Positions 12,371-23,843 are shown, counted from the stretch's first letter. The stretch: DNA of 64,000 bases from Ceraceosorus guamensis (GCF_003144195.1 NW_020290037.1:62373-126372); one strand, 5' to 3'. Program-made: numbers and translations. The notes: generated by a model from the letters alone, not told the origin.

Positions 12371-13120
12371 CTAGCGACTGAACAAGCGCTTGAGGCCGAG
12401 GTTCTCCAGCTCTGCGCCGATGGAAGTCTTGAGCAACATCCGTGCGGATAGGCGAGGTGTGGTTGGGCAAGTGACCGTGGTCAATGCCGGCAAGACCAGA
12501 GCTGTTTGGAGGTTGAGACTTCGTGGGTTCAAGCGCGGCGACGAGGAACCCGAACCAGTTGCGACGCTTTGCAGCTCTGATCTTGCTGGCTTGCTCGACT
12601 GTGAAGATGGCTTGGGGAGGCTGAAGTCGCATGGTACTGCCGTTACTGGTGCTGGAGCGTGTGCACGTGCACGTGCTGCGTGTCCGTCGCTTTCCGCCTC
12701 CGCAGCGCTTTCCGCTTCGGTCTCGGTGCTCGAGCGAGAAGCTTCCAGGCTCTCGTCATCCGGAAGCAAAGTGATGTGCCATTGTTGTCTCGTTTGTGCC
12801 TCTTCCGTCGAGCCCAGCATCGGCCTGGATTGATCTTCACCAAAGATGTCCCTGCGCGTTTGCGCATCCAGAGGAACACCGTATCGGGATTCGAAAGAGA
12901 CGGCGCTGCATCTCTTGTCCGTGCTTCGACGGCCCATGGACCTAGTATGAGGCATTGAGCGACGCTGAAATCGTCTTGCGTCGGTGTTGAGCTTCGCATC
13001 GTCGCTCAATTTGGAGGGGAGCGCACTGGTCGTCGCGCTCTTGCCCATCTGGACAGAGTTGGCGGGACAGATGACCGCATAGATCGGCAAAGAGTCCGTA
13101 GAAGCTGTTGCGAGCTGCAT
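12371..13120 (-). CDS. hypothetical protein, Ser/Arg-rich
   Basis: An intronless frame of 249 residues from the ATG at 13120; the frame is open upstream to another ATG at 13600 (409 residues). The downstream start was chosen because the sequence becomes protein-like there and a TATATA box lies about 220 bases upstream, inside the extra N-terminal part. The protein is rich in Ser, Ala and Arg, with an acidic ETEAESAAEAESD patch and a basic end. No domain, signal peptide or membrane segment is recognised. It converges on VPS27. It could be an orphan or lineage-specific gene; a chance open frame is possible because the DNA is GC-rich. Confidence 0.5.
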   Translation of the reverse strand: MQLATASTDSLPIYAVICPANSVQMGKSATTSALPSKLSDDAKLNTDARRFQRRSMPHTRSMGRRSTDKRCSAVSFESRYGVPLDAQTRRDIFGEDQSRPMLGSTEEAQTRQQWHITLLPDDESLEASRSSTETEAESAAEAESDGHAARARAHAPAPVTAVPCDFSLPKPSSQSSKPARSELQSVATGSGSSSPRLNPRSLNLQTALVLPALTTVTCPTTPRLSARMLLKTSIGAELENLGLKRLFSR

Positions 13121-13340
13121 CTTGTAAAGATGGAGTGGATGTGAAATGTGGGTGAAGCGATGCTTGTGCAGTGGAGAGCAAAACGTAACTTCTGTTGGGT
13201 CGAGACGCGGTATGTTTGCGCTAAATCCGGTCAGAGGAACGGTCACGAGTGATGCTGCCAGCGATTGAATCTTTGAGCGGGGAATGGGTTTGTTTGGATG
13301 GAGTGACAGACCGCGGGATGTGAGCGCATCAAGTCCGACA

Positions 13341-13346
13341 TATATA
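13341..13346 (-). promoter_or_regulatory. TATA box, gene 12371-13120
   Basis: TATATA about 220 bases upstream of the chosen start codon. The spacing is plausible for a short leader but is not proof of use. Confidence 0.4.
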
Positions 13347-14206
13347 CCTTCTTCCCAGATGCTTTCACCTCCTGGCGCCTTTGTCTCCCTCTTCCGCACC
13401 AAGGCGTCATGAGGAAACCCACGGTAGCCTATCGAGGTGGGGCAAGAAAAGATCAGCCTCCGGACTATCTGGCTCCGTGAAGTCAACGGAGGTGCGGAAG
13501 CAGATGCCGCGTACGCGGTACGAGCCGTTGGATGTGCCGGCTTGCGCATCACGGGCAAGCCTCGTGAAGCACACGCACGCGCGCGTGCCATATGCAGCAT
13601 CTAGCGCGGAACTCCATGGCTGTGCTCTGGACCGCGTGCACGAGGAGGGCGCGTACCATTATTATTATTTCAAGTTGTGTGTCTCTGCTGCTGGGCTGCA
13701 GCTCAACTTGCTATACAAGTAGCTGATGTGACTATATATTCACTCACCAGCATATTATACGATGACGGCTCGACAAAGCGCAAGCCACAAACGTACGCGC
13801 ACGTATGCACAGCACGGCACTTCAAGCAGCTGCGTGGCAGCTGCATGCATGGCTGCATCTGGCCCACGAGGAGACACAGCAGCAGGTACGCGAATGGAAA
13901 GGCAAAGACATTTCTTCCGCTCATCTTCTGCCACTTCAATCGTGAATCGATCGAGCTGGCTGAGAGTCCCAGCAAGCTAACTTCTCTTGAGGGCGGATGT
14001 GATCACGCGGCATCATCATCCATCTCACTGCCATAGCCTAGAGCTCGGCATGGCGACACCGCCTTTGCGAAGTCCGTATCTTGGTATCGCACACCTTGGC
14101 ATCTCGCAGAGAAAAGGCGCGAGAAAGGAGGAGAGCGCATGCGGTGAATGACCATGCAGAGTCTCCAGTGCTCCGGACCTGCTCCGATCACGAATCCAGG
14201 CGTCTC

Positions 14207-14236
14207 AGATTCACAGATTCACAGATTCACAGATTC
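14207..14236. repeat. 8-base tandem repeat (AGATTCAC)n
   Basis: Nearly four direct copies of AGATTCAC in non-coding DNA. The unit resembles the dispersed GATTCACGATTC words found between genes throughout the window. Confidence 0.9.
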
Positions 14237-15076
14237 GGCTCCAGTGAAGATCTCTCCTGCATGAGCAGCAGCAGCAGCGAGTCCGTGATGGGTAAGCGGG
14301 CAACCTTTGCAGCCACAGGCAAGCAAGCATGTCGCAACCGAAATTGCACAGAGATTTCCGATACGCGAGACACTCATCAGACTTGAAGGCCTAGCTTCAG
14401 ACATGCTTTACTCGAGGCATTCGCTTTCTCTCACTCACTCGACAATGTACTCCGCGTCTGCATGAGCTAGCAACGGCCTTCCGCGCTGCTCCGATACAGG
14501 AGAGACCAGCAGCTACCTTTCCTCTTTGCAGCTCCATCACGACTGGTCAGCTCGTCCTGCGGCTGGCACCCACGCTCGCACTGCAGCGCAGCCTCTACGC
14601 CAAAGTCAAGACATGCCGAAACGTACGGATCCGCGATTGCAGTTCTCGAGACTCGATCGACTCAATCAAGACCACTCGCTGCATTTGTCCCGCACGACGC
14701 ATCGGTACACAACACTCAAGACTTGATCCTCACGATGCTGACTGTCTTGACATGATTTTTTTTGTATTTGACACACAACGTCCGTGGCTTCCGGGCGCGT
14801 CTGACTTTCAAAGACGTCCCCGCACTCTCTTGGCACGCTTCTTCGCGCAGGGTCTTGAAGCGCCAAGCAACCGGGTGGGGGCGGTGTCAACGTCACTGCC
14901 ACGCTTGGCAGGACTTTCCACTCCATCTGATCACAATCAAGGTACGCAAGCGACCGACAATAATGTTTCTAATAGCTGTTGTTGCTACAATCGGGTACTT
15001 GGCGCTCGTGATCAATCCAGAGTGGTGAGGTTTGAGGACATTTATCCTCAAGGTCTCGTGGGCAAGGACAACAAGG

Positions 15077-17014
15077 TCAAGCCTCTTGCGTCTTTTCGGC
15101 ATCTTGCTTGGCAGCATCCTGAGCCAGGCGTTGTTGCTCGCTGACCTTTTTCAGGTTCTGCCACTTGATGAAGGGAAGCGCAAGGACGATGGCGCATGCT
15201 GTACCCAAGCCCGCGTACCACACGTCTCGCAGCGCGACGTTGTACGCATTGATGATAGTAGGTAGGAGAGATGCAGGGACCATCTTTGCTAGCTCGGTCA
15301 CGCCGGTTTTGGCGAGCACGCTAGCGTTCAAGCCTTCGACGCCCGCCAGCGTGCTCTTCAGCTTGTTGGCCAGCAAATTCTGTGCGACGGACACGAAGAT
15401 GGCACCCCCCATTTGCTGGCTGAAGAAGTTGGAAGCTAGAGCCAAAGGCAAGTCTTGAGGATCAACATTCGATTGCAAAGCGAGCGATGGGCCTGAAAAG
15501 ACGGAGGCAACCAACTTGGTCAGCTCGCTGAGATGTACCTTTGTCGGCATGCGGATGCTGAGTATATGCTCACTTTGCATTCCCAAGCCAATGCCAAAGC
15601 CGTAAAGAACTTGGAAGCCGATCCATTCGGGATGGGCTGTACCTGTCGTCCACAGGCTGATGAGACCCATTCCCACAGATGCCAGGACGGGTGCCGCGAC
15701 CAATTGAGGTCCAAAATGACCGGTCCGTCGAGCGGCGGCTCCTGACAAGATCGAGGCGACAACGAGACTCAGGATCACTGGCAGGGTTTGATATGAGGAG
15801 TGGAGCGCTTCCGACTGCTTCACAGCTTGAAACCTTTGGAAGAGTGAAAGAGCGGCGTCAGCTTTGCGTCCATTTCGAGAGCGCTCGGTCGGAATGATGA
15901 ACTTACCAAATGGGAATGTAATAGATGGCGACATTCATGGAACCCGCCAAGCAAAAGGTGTACCACAGAGAACCGTACACGGTTCGTTGGAGGAAGACGC
16001 GAGGCGGAATGAGAGCTCTGTCTCCAGCGTACCATTGCGAAGCAACGAAGGCTAAGAAGAAGACGCCAAAGATGACTAGCAGAGCAACGACTCTGGCGTT
16101 GCTCCACGCGTAGGCAAATCCTCCGAATTGCAAGGCGAGAAGTAAAGCGACGGTGGCTGGGACGATGAGGATGAAGCCGAGAGGATCGAGCTGCTTGATC
16201 TGCTCGAAAAACTTCAGGTTTTGACGCTTTCCATCGTCGACATCTTCTGGCCGAAGGAGAAGCGCAACGATGAGTATGGCAAGGGCCGCGCAGGGCACAT
16301 TGATGTAGAAGCACCAGCGCCAGGAGACTTTTTGGGTGAAAGCTCCCCCAATGAGCGGTCCGAGAGCACTCGAGGCACCTTTGATAGGCAAAGACAGGCT
16401 CGTCAGCACTCAGTCTCACAGCGATTATACGCAACCCACTCACCAATGACGACGCCAAACATGGCCATGATCATCGGACGTTTGTGCAGCGGGACGATGT
16501 GCAAGATGATCTGCAAGGCGCTTTGCAGAATGCCAGACGCACCGGCACCTGCAATAGCACGACCGAGGATTAAGCCGACCGAGTTGGGCGTAGCTCCGCA
16601 TACAGCCGATCCGACCGCAAAGATGAACATGGCGGACAAGAAGATCGGTTTGACGGGATTATGTTTGCAAAGACGACCAAAGATGAGCTGCAAGCTGGCA
16701 TTGGTGAGCATGTATGCTGAGCCGTACCATCCGATGTCGTTGGGAGAATGAAAGTCATCCGTCAGACGTGGGATGGCCACGCCGATGATGGTGCGGTCCA
16801 ACGAGACGAGGAAGAGACTGAGGATGAGCAGACAAAGGATAGGTAGAGTGCGGAGCAGTGGTAGCTCGCCAGTGCTGGATGGTTTCTCTCCAGCCTTGCC
16901 GCTCTCTGCATCCTGCTCGCCAGCTGTAGTCGTTGCGGTACTGTTGTGACCGGAAGTCTGGACGGACTCGCGACGGTCCGAAGGACCAGCAGTGGGTTGA
17001 GTGATGCCAGACAT
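15077..17014 (-). CDS. MFS drug:H+ antiporter, DHA2-like, 14 TM
   Basis: Plasma-membrane exporter of the major facilitator superfamily, probably moving a toxic compound or metabolite out in exchange for protons; the substrate cannot be read from sequence. Four exons: 17014-16444, 16378-15907, 15833-15574, 15492-15077; 572 residues. After a 45-residue hydrophilic N-terminus come DHA2 landmarks: LDRTIIGVAIP in TM1, GWYGSAYMLTNASLQLIFGRL (motif A region), GRAIAGAGASG, and the GPLIGGAF...WRWCFYINVP antiporter motif C. The C-terminal half holds GIGLGMQ and NFFSQQMGGAIF and ends in a Lys/Gln/Glu-rich tail. Introns have phases that join perfectly at each motif. It diverges from a Zn2Cys6 regulator about 1 kb away, which suggests local control. 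Confidence 0.92.
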
Positions 17015-18014
17015 CGTGAGTCAGGGTCTGCCAAACGGAGTGCGCGGTGCAGTGTAGTGGAGCGGAGTAGTGATATTCACACCAAAAGTGGATGAGAAGC
17101 TTGTATCGAGGCCCAGCAATGTCAAGCCCATCTCTGGACCCCTTTATATATGTTTCGAGCATGCTGCATCAACGCGCACTCAATCTGATGCATTTCAAGG
17201 AATCGTCTCACACGGGAGGGGAGGGAACATACGTGATGTGACTGTTGTATGCTGACATCGGGCAGGTTCATGGCCCGGAGCGGGTCATGAGTCGTGGATG
17301 TGATTGAGGCGATAGGGTGCTTGGTCATGGTCGCCCGATTTCGATGCAGGAACTCATCAGAACGGACGCTCAATAGTCCGCGCCGATACTCGATGGGCCG
17401 AGAAGCCTACCAACAGTCACGTGGAGACCGGATTGTCCGATCCGAGACAGAGCTCATCCAAAATGAGGATGAGTCGTGCCTGACGTACGCGGGGAACATG
17501 CTCTCCTACTCGTCTGCATGGTCTTGCTTGCATATCAGCTTGTCGTCCCATGTGCTCATGAAGCGCTTCAATCGCTTAGCTGTGCTCATCTCAACCCTCG
17601 TCGCCTGCGGCGGGTGTGCCGTGTCCAGATGATCTTTTGAAATATAAATCACGTGAATGTGTTGCGTGCTGTCCGCTATCCCGGCGCCCACGCCGGACTC
17701 GCGACTCGCGACCCAACACGCTTATTGACTCAAGACTGCATGCTACGTGCTGCCGCGGGAAAGTCACGATCGAGTCAAGCGTCAAGAGTCACAACGGTGT
17801 GCTTTGCCGCCGGCTTGAGTCTCAGAGTCTAGTACACAGCTGCAGCACGCGCGAGGTGCGGCGCTGCTGCGCCGCAAGTCGCTCGTTAGCGTGCCGTACC
17901 TGCAGAGGAAGCGCTCCAGCAGAGCTCGTAGATTCGTGACCACTCGTGAGTGGCAGGGGATTGCATTCAATTGACCCAATTGTGAGTAGCAGTGATGGAG
18001 TGTGACATGTAATC
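17015..18014. other. shared promoter region, transporter / regulator
   Basis: About 1 kb between divergent starts. It holds a TATA box for the transporter, a TCACGTGA palindrome at 17649-17656, and many short direct and inverted GACTC/GAGTC-type words around 17690-17800. Confidence 0.6.
17143..17150 (-). promoter_or_regulatory. TATA box of the MFS transporter
   Basis: TATATAAA on the minus strand, about 130 bases upstream of the transporter start codon. Confidence 0.6.
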
Positions 18015-20625
18015 GTGAATGATCAGCAGTCAAACGCGCGGTCTCGCTTTCATGACTCTACTTTCTACCACCACCACGCTGTGAAGCGATCGAAGGGCTG
18101 GCTCTTCAAGGCTGCAGACACGGTACACAATAGACTGGTTGTCTTGCTCAAGATGCTGCCCGACCGCAGCGGAAGGAATGCGTCAGTGGCCACTGCTCAC
18201 ACACAGCCCGATGTGGACTCAAATCGGACAAGAAGCTCAATGTCTTCCCATGCCACTACGTCCATGTCCACAGCACGCAGCGCCACCCATTTTCAAGGAG
18301 GCTTCTCTTGCGATCTATGCTATAGACGCAAAGTCAAGTGTGACCGCGGTAATCCCTGCGGGTATTGCACACAGAGAAAGATGGAATGCGTTCCTTCGGT
18401 CATCGAAACTTCCGACAGACCTCGAAAACGTCGTTTTCCAGAAGCCGAGCTGCTGCTCAGAATCAAGCGGTGAGCGATGCGGGCACATGACAAGACAAGA
18501 CGATTGATTGTGCAGACTGATCCGGAGCCTTGTACGCTTAGCTACGAAGCTGCTTTGCACGCCTACGGCGCCGATGTGGATGCCATCCGCGACGGTACGG
18601 CAACGCCTGGAGCTAGCGATGGTACTAGCGCAGAGCATGTTCCGGGCGAGGCGCACAACCTTTCCCTGACCGAGGCCCCCTCCGAGTCCGGCGAATATGC
18701 AGAGACTGGTCCAGAGCAAGAATTTGATCAAATTCAAGGCTTGTTAGAGATTGATGAATCTGGTCGTCGCAGACCTCAAGCTTTGCTTCGTCACTTGGAT
18801 GGCATCTTCACCAATGATTCTTCCCATCTATTCTTTGGCAAAAAGTGCGAAGCTTGTCAAGCTCCTAAGCCAGTCTTTGGCGATTCACATCATCCGGACC
18901 CTTTCGCGATGCTCAAGCTGTGGCAGGTATACCTAGACAATGTACATCCAATCGTCAAGCTCGTGCACGCACCCTCGGTTCAACGCAAAATGGCCGATCT
19001 CGGCTCGAACATGGGCGACGCCCCTGCGTCTCATCAAGCGCTCTTTTTCGCAATCTACTCGTGCGCGATCAACTCACTGAGGCCATCAGAGTGCCAAGAG
19101 CTACTGGGCTACGACCGAGACTCGCTTTTGGAGCGATGTCAACAAGCAGCAGTCCTCTGGTTGAGCAAGGCAGAATTGTGGCGTACGAGCGATCTCACCG
19201 TGCTACAAGCGCTCATCATTCACCTGACGAATATCTCTGCATCCACTGATCCGCGCTCATATCTATGCTTCGTAGGCATGGCTGTCCGACTCGCCCAGCG
19301 CCTGCGAATTCATCGACCAATATCTATCAAGCCACCTCAAGCACGCCTAACAACCACCTTCAAGGTGCAGCCAGAAACCATCGTGGAAGTTGAGTTGTCA
19401 AAACGCCTGTGGTACGAGCTCAGCTCATTGGATCTCAGAGCGTCAGAGAAGAGTAGTGAGTAGTGCTGCTACGACAGCCCAATGAACCCAGCGATCTAAC
19501 GCCGCAGGCTTTCCCCTGGCTCAAGGCATGGGAACGGGTGAGCTTTGGGGCCAAGCCTACCTTGATCTTCCGGCTCCTCTGAGCGATGCGGATCTCGCTG
19601 CTGCTTCAAATCTCCCGACCGCGAACAGCATTGCGACACCATCGTCAGAGATGCTGTTCTGTATGATCCGCGCCGAATGGGTTCGTCTGCGAGCCGACGT
19701 TCGGGAACGTCAAGGGCCCAGATCTGGCTACACGGAATTCAGCTCGGCACGTATACCCTTCGTGACCAAATTGAAGATCATTGCCGATTGGACGGAAAAG
19801 GTGCGGGACAGATGGCTCAGACACTGTAATGAAGCGATTCCCCAGCACGCCTTCGCCACGCTTTGGACAGGCCACATCGTCTGTCGGATGAAGATGACGA
19901 GCTACCTGTGCGAGGAAATGGCCCTTGAGCGCAAATTCGTCGAGACGCGCGACCCAAATGCAAAGGATCAAGTGGCCCGAGTTCGGGAGGAGCTGACCGC
20001 AATCTGCTGCGACGGTCTGGACCAAGCAAACACCCTGCGCAACGCAAAACGCTTCGATGGGTTCTCATGGTGGACCCTCTCTCACATGCCTTTTGTCCTC
20101 CTTGTGCATCTCATCCGACTTCTTCGCGTGATTTTAGTCGGACCGCTCGCCGATCGTGGCTGGATATGCGTTTCTGAGAACTCCAGTGCCTTTAAGCGGA
20201 TCGTACCCGCTACGAGCACCTTCATTCGCGCCAGACGCTGGGGTCAGCTCTTCGACCCACTTATACTTGGCGCTTGGAAGGCGAGACGAGCGGTATTGGG
20301 AATGCAACCTCACGAGCCTGATCCGGAATTCATCAAGGAGATCTGTCGAAGGTCGGATATCATCATGTACGACCGCAGCGCACAATACGCCAGGGCTGCG
20401 ACAGACAGCACGCAGCTTGCTGATATCACGGACGCACCCGGAGGATTACCTTCGGGACAGACGCCCAACGTAGGCATGTCGTCAAGTCAAGAACCCGATC
20501 AGGATCAGGTGGACTGGCTCGTCTCTCTGCTGGGCGATGCCGATCACGACTTCGACTGGCAAGGCTGGCTCAATCAGCCCGCGGAAAACTCTTTCGATAT
20601 GACGAAGCTGCAACCAACGCTTTGA
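18015..20625 (+). CDS. Zn2Cys6 transcription factor
   Basis: Fungal binuclear zinc cluster regulator acting in the nucleus. Three exons: 18015-18469, 18542-19455, 19508-20625; 828 residues. The zinc cluster at about residues 99-125 has the exact C-x2-C-x6-C-x5-C-x2-C-x6-C spacing with a basic RRKVKC region. The first intron joins IKR to YEAALHAYGADVDAIR, the usual heptad-like linker after the cluster in basidiomycete members. The middle region (about 210-560) matches the fungal_trans type: DPFAMLKLWQVYLDNVHPIVKLVH, a CAINSLRPSEC-like helix, and a KRLWYELSSLDLRAS stretch. The C-terminus is acidic (DQVDWLVSLLGDADHDFDWQGW), as in activation domains. The start is uncertain: the first 46 residues look unlike protein and the ATG at 18153 is an alternative. 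The divergent DHA2 exporter is a likely target. Confidence 0.9.
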
Positions 20626-20804
20626 AACGCGGATCGCATCAAGGCGCCAAGTTGAGCCCCCTGATTCTATCCTTGCCGGACCGGACAGTATTGTACAGTA
20701 TCAAGCACATCTGCATTGCACTTTATCGCATTTACCTCGGACGGTGCATCCCAGCAACCCCAAATGGGCGGACATTCGACACGGCAGACGTTTCGCAAGA
20801 GTGG

Positions 20805-21611
20805 CTATGGCTTGACGGGATATTTGGGGGGCCGACGAGCATTAGCAGCCTGCCTCTTCTCCTCGGGCGATTTCTTCGAGTCCGCCTGTCTCCTTAGTTC
20901 TTTCCTCTCTGCGCCTGTCGGCAGCGTCTTGGTCGTGCTCTCCAGATTCGAAAAGAGGACTTCGGTCTTGGCCGTGTAGCCCGGCCTGTTCATATGGGTG
21001 TAGAACAGGGAGACTTTTGGATTGTGATTCTTCAATCCCTCCGGCTTCCAGCTTCCAAGATGCTTTAGATCTCCGGTGTGCTGTCGGCCAGAGGCAGTCA
21101 GCGCCGGTCGCAGGGTAGAGGTCAGTGCGCGGCTCTCACATTGTCTAGCAATGACGATTGGACTCACCAGGTGATTAGGTCCGATGTGATCCCAGGAAGT
21201 AGGTTCCGTCTTGCGATTGCCATTCAGCATCGTCCACTTTCCACGGCTTGTTCTTGCATCGTACTCATGGATATGGTACGGTATCGCCATCCGCTCACCC
21301 GCCGGTGTTAGTTTGCCAGGTCTGTAGATGGTTGTCTTGTACTGTATCCTGTCGTCGGATTACAGCGGTGTGACAGAACGTCAGCCATGGTCTGCTCGCT
21401 GCTCTGGCACTGCTTGTACTCACGCTTTTATATCCTCGGGCCTAGACTTGGTGACCTCCGGCTCATGAGCGATCACCATTGGCTCACTGGCAATCGCCTT
21501 GGGCTCGTGTGAAAGCACCTTCTCCGCCGCAAACAATTCTCCGAGGCTAGCAGCAGCTGTACGCTCAAAAAGTCTAAAGGAGCACAGAAGCATGAAAGGG
21601 TACACTTTCAT
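20805..21611 (-). CDS. secreted-protein family member A (new paralogue pair)
   Basis: Unrecognised protein, paralogous to the gene at 22800-23548. Three exons: 21611-21424, 21348-21168, 21080-20805; 214 residues. The second exon carries the shared block (Y-x-T-x-I-Y, then IHEYDART-x4-W-x2-LNGN, then WDH-x-GPNHL). The third starts HTGD and carries LFYTHMNRPGYTAKTEVL before a basic Lys/Arg/Pro tail. Intron phases (2, then 0) match the partner gene exactly. The N-terminus from the ATG at 21611 has only a weak signal-peptide-like stretch (YPFMLLCSF then AAAS). The frame stays open to an ATG at 21875 with a stronger hydrophobic segment (LTFLIALASLL), so the true first exon is unsettled. No known domain is recognised; a role in secretion or host interaction is inference. 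Confidence 0.7.
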
Positions 21612-22116
21612 CTCGTGCCGTTTGCCGACTGCACGAGTTTGTCGATGCGAGGAAACGCTTGGTTGAATGGTGGCGGTTTCAAGTCCTGCTGTCTTCGGCA
21701 GTACCTTTGTCAGCAAGGATGCCAGTGCAATCAGAAATGTTAGGTGTTGCAGACGACCGGCGCCGTTGAATTGGACAAATGTTGGGAGCGAACAGCGCGG
21801 GACAGAGCGAGGGTCTGGGTGTAGTGGTAGACTGCAGAAATGGCGCTCCACCGTTATCACGTTCAACGGCAGCACGTAGGCTCTTGCGAGGCCTGCTTTG
21901 ACGTGTGCAGAGACTTGGTGGCAAGATGAGCTTTGTGCAAACCATCAAACAGTCAGCTGACCTCGATCGGTGTATGGTCCATATAGAAGATCGATCGAGC
22001 ACGTTGAGCGCCCTGCCGGTATTGGGTCAATTAGCCCCGACCTCGGCGGTCGCCATTGTGCTCGACGATTCACTCATATTGCTTGCGGCGGCAGAGCTAA
22101 TCGCAATCTGAGCAGC
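21612..22116. other. intergenic or unresolved 5' part of gene A
   Basis: About 500 bases. The minus-strand frame of gene A remains open to 21875, so part may be its coding or leader sequence. Nothing else is supported. Confidence 0.4.
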
Positions 22117-22596
22117 CTAGCTGTTTCGTCGTTGCTCCCCGTTGCGGGCGTAGCCGCGCGCATGGGCGTCTTGTCGTGAGTTTGATTCGAGCATGGATTT
22201 TGCGCGGAACCGAAGAAGCGTGGATGCTGCCCAGAAGATAACATAGCTAGCGCTCCACTCAAGACTCGAGCTACGACTGTTACCCCACGCCTCTACCTGA
22301 TACTTGTTGCCAGACTTGAGATCTGTTATTGAGTCGACACAATTAACAAACGACGTGCTGTGGTGCTCGAGAGCGGCTACTCTCGCGTGTGACAATGTTT
22401 TGTCCGGCATGCTCGGGATTGAGCGATGAGCGCCTTCTAGCACCTCATGCACCACGGACGCTCGTGCCTTGGCGGCATTCACTTGTGCAGACCGCCTTGC
22501 CGCCGTGCTGCTGAGCAAGACAAGCGTGTCAATTGGGAGAAATGCTGGTATATAGCCAGCAAGCCACAGATTCGCAGCGATTGCTGTGCTACGCAT
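22117..22596 (-). CDS. secreted or membrane-anchored hypothetical protein
   Basis: Unrecognised protein of 159 residues from the ATG at 22596, on one exon. The first 35 residues have a short positive start, a long hydrophobic stretch (LWLAGYIPAFLPIDTLVLLSS) and a small-residue end (STAA), which reads as a signal peptide or anchor. The middle is polar with one Cys; a second hydrophobic patch (YVIFWAASTLL) follows near residue 115, and the tail is rich in Arg, Asn and Ser. A 20-residue ATG extension upstream is possible. It lies between the two paralogous secreted genes and diverges from the one at 22800 across about 200 bases. No similarity to them could be seen by eye. It may be an orphan effector-like gene; gene status itself is not certain. 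Confidence 0.5.
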   Translation of the reverse strand: MRSTAIAANLWLAGYIPAFLPIDTLVLLSSTAARRSAQVNAAKARASVVHEVLEGAHRSIPSMPDKTLSHARVAALEHHSTSFVNCVDSITDLKSGNKYQVEAWGNSRSSSLEWSASYVIFWAASTLLRFRAKSMLESNSRQDAHARGYARNGEQRRNS

Positions 22597-22799
22597 GTTT
22601 CGTCTCCATTCACATTCCCAGCCTGACACTTTCTCCTCTTGCCTCTCGTCACTCAATCAGCAAACCCCAACGTGTTTCAGGCGACGCAGGACGCCGGTAA
22701 ACACCTTGAAGGTGATCGCGCATCTCGCGTCTCGTGCTTCGGCAAGTGAAGCTCCGCATGCAGCTGCTAGGATCAGTCCGCGGAGGACGAAGGATGGCG

Positions 22800-23548
22800 A
22801 TGAAGAGGATTTGCGTCATCCTAATGTTGGCGCTGCTCCTTGCCAATCCGCAAGTGGCGTCCTTGACATTCTTGTTCAAGAGTCGCAAGAAGGGCTCACA
22901 GGTGAAGGTGTGAGTATTGCGCAGAGGACGCGTAGGGCGTCTAAGGGAGTGGCAAGCGGGAAGACGCAAGAACAGAGAGGCAAGACGTGGCGCAATGCGC
23001 ACGCAGCGAATGGAGGGGCCGGCATGCACGCCTAACGTTCTCTCTGCGCTCCCTCGCACACCAGCAACCAAATACAAACGAAAATTTTCGACAGCACAGG
23101 TCGAATCCAGCATGTCCACGTGTGGGACGCTCGGACGGGCCAAAAAGCCTGGACACGACTGGATGGCAATAGCTATAAGGACAAGCACTTTGATCACTTG
23201 GATCCACATGAGCTCGTGAGTGGAAAGCTGAACAGAGTCGTGAGTCTGCAGTCGCTTCGCTAAAGTTCGGGAAATTTCTGGCCTTTCCGGCCGAATTGGT
23301 AGCATACAGCTGCAGCGACGTCGGCCCGAGCCTCACAGGGCATCCATTTCCTCACGCATATGAACAGCAAGGGTTGGACAGCTCAGAAGGAATACGTATT
23401 GTCCGACGGAACGAGAGATCTTGAATTTCTAAAGGAAAGGCGGCTCACCAGAAGCCCCTGCCGGCCTTGTAAGGCCGGGCCGCGTTGCTTGGCGACCTCC
23501 ACGACCTCCAAAGAAGCCTTGAAGCAATCCGTGACACAAGGACACTGA
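22800..23548 (+). CDS. secreted-protein family member B (new paralogue pair)
   Basis: Unrecognised secreted protein, 168 residues, three exons: 22800-22909, 23065-23215, 23303-23548. It begins MKRICVILMLALLLANPQVAS, a clean signal peptide with a basic start, a Leu-rich core and a V-A-S cleavage site, followed by a Lys/Arg-rich segment. Exon 2 has TKIFDSTG, then VHVWDARTG-x-K-x-W-x-RLDGN and FDHLDPHEL. Exon 3 starts HTAA and contains IHFLTHMNSKGWTAQKEYVL, then a basic tail with three Cys. Each block lines up with gene A, and both introns lie at equivalent positions in the same phases, so they descend from one duplicated gene. They diverge strongly outside these blocks, as expected of fast-evolving secreted proteins. 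The function is unknown; an effector role is inference only. Confidence 0.75.
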
Positions 23549-23843
23549 GGCCTCACAGCGCAGATATTCCGCCGCACCTTGCAGAATCGATAAGCTTTGC
23601 CAACGCGGTGCATTAAGTTCCTTGACTGGCTGCCATTGTATTTTCGGGCTCGTTGGCTGAGGGCGGGACGTCGTGCTGATGCCGTATTGCCTATTTATTA
23701 GCGTGTAGAGTCGAACGAATATTTCTGAGCAGGAGCCGAAGCCAATGCAGCAAGCTCGGATAGAACCTACACGCGAGCTCGGGCCGAGAGCGCTCCTTGC
23801 TGAGACGTAGCATATCACTGAATGTTTGTTTCGGACTCGCAAC

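Larger units (their letters stand above)
13121..15076. other. intergenic region with short repeats
   Basis: About 1.95 kb without a supportable gene. It contains the TATA box for the gene at 12371-13120, a TGCATGCA palindrome at 13842-13849, and the AGATTCAC tandem repeat at 14207-14236. A tiny frame at 14962-15028 would code a 21-residue hydrophobic peptide, which cannot be supported. Confidence 0.5.
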
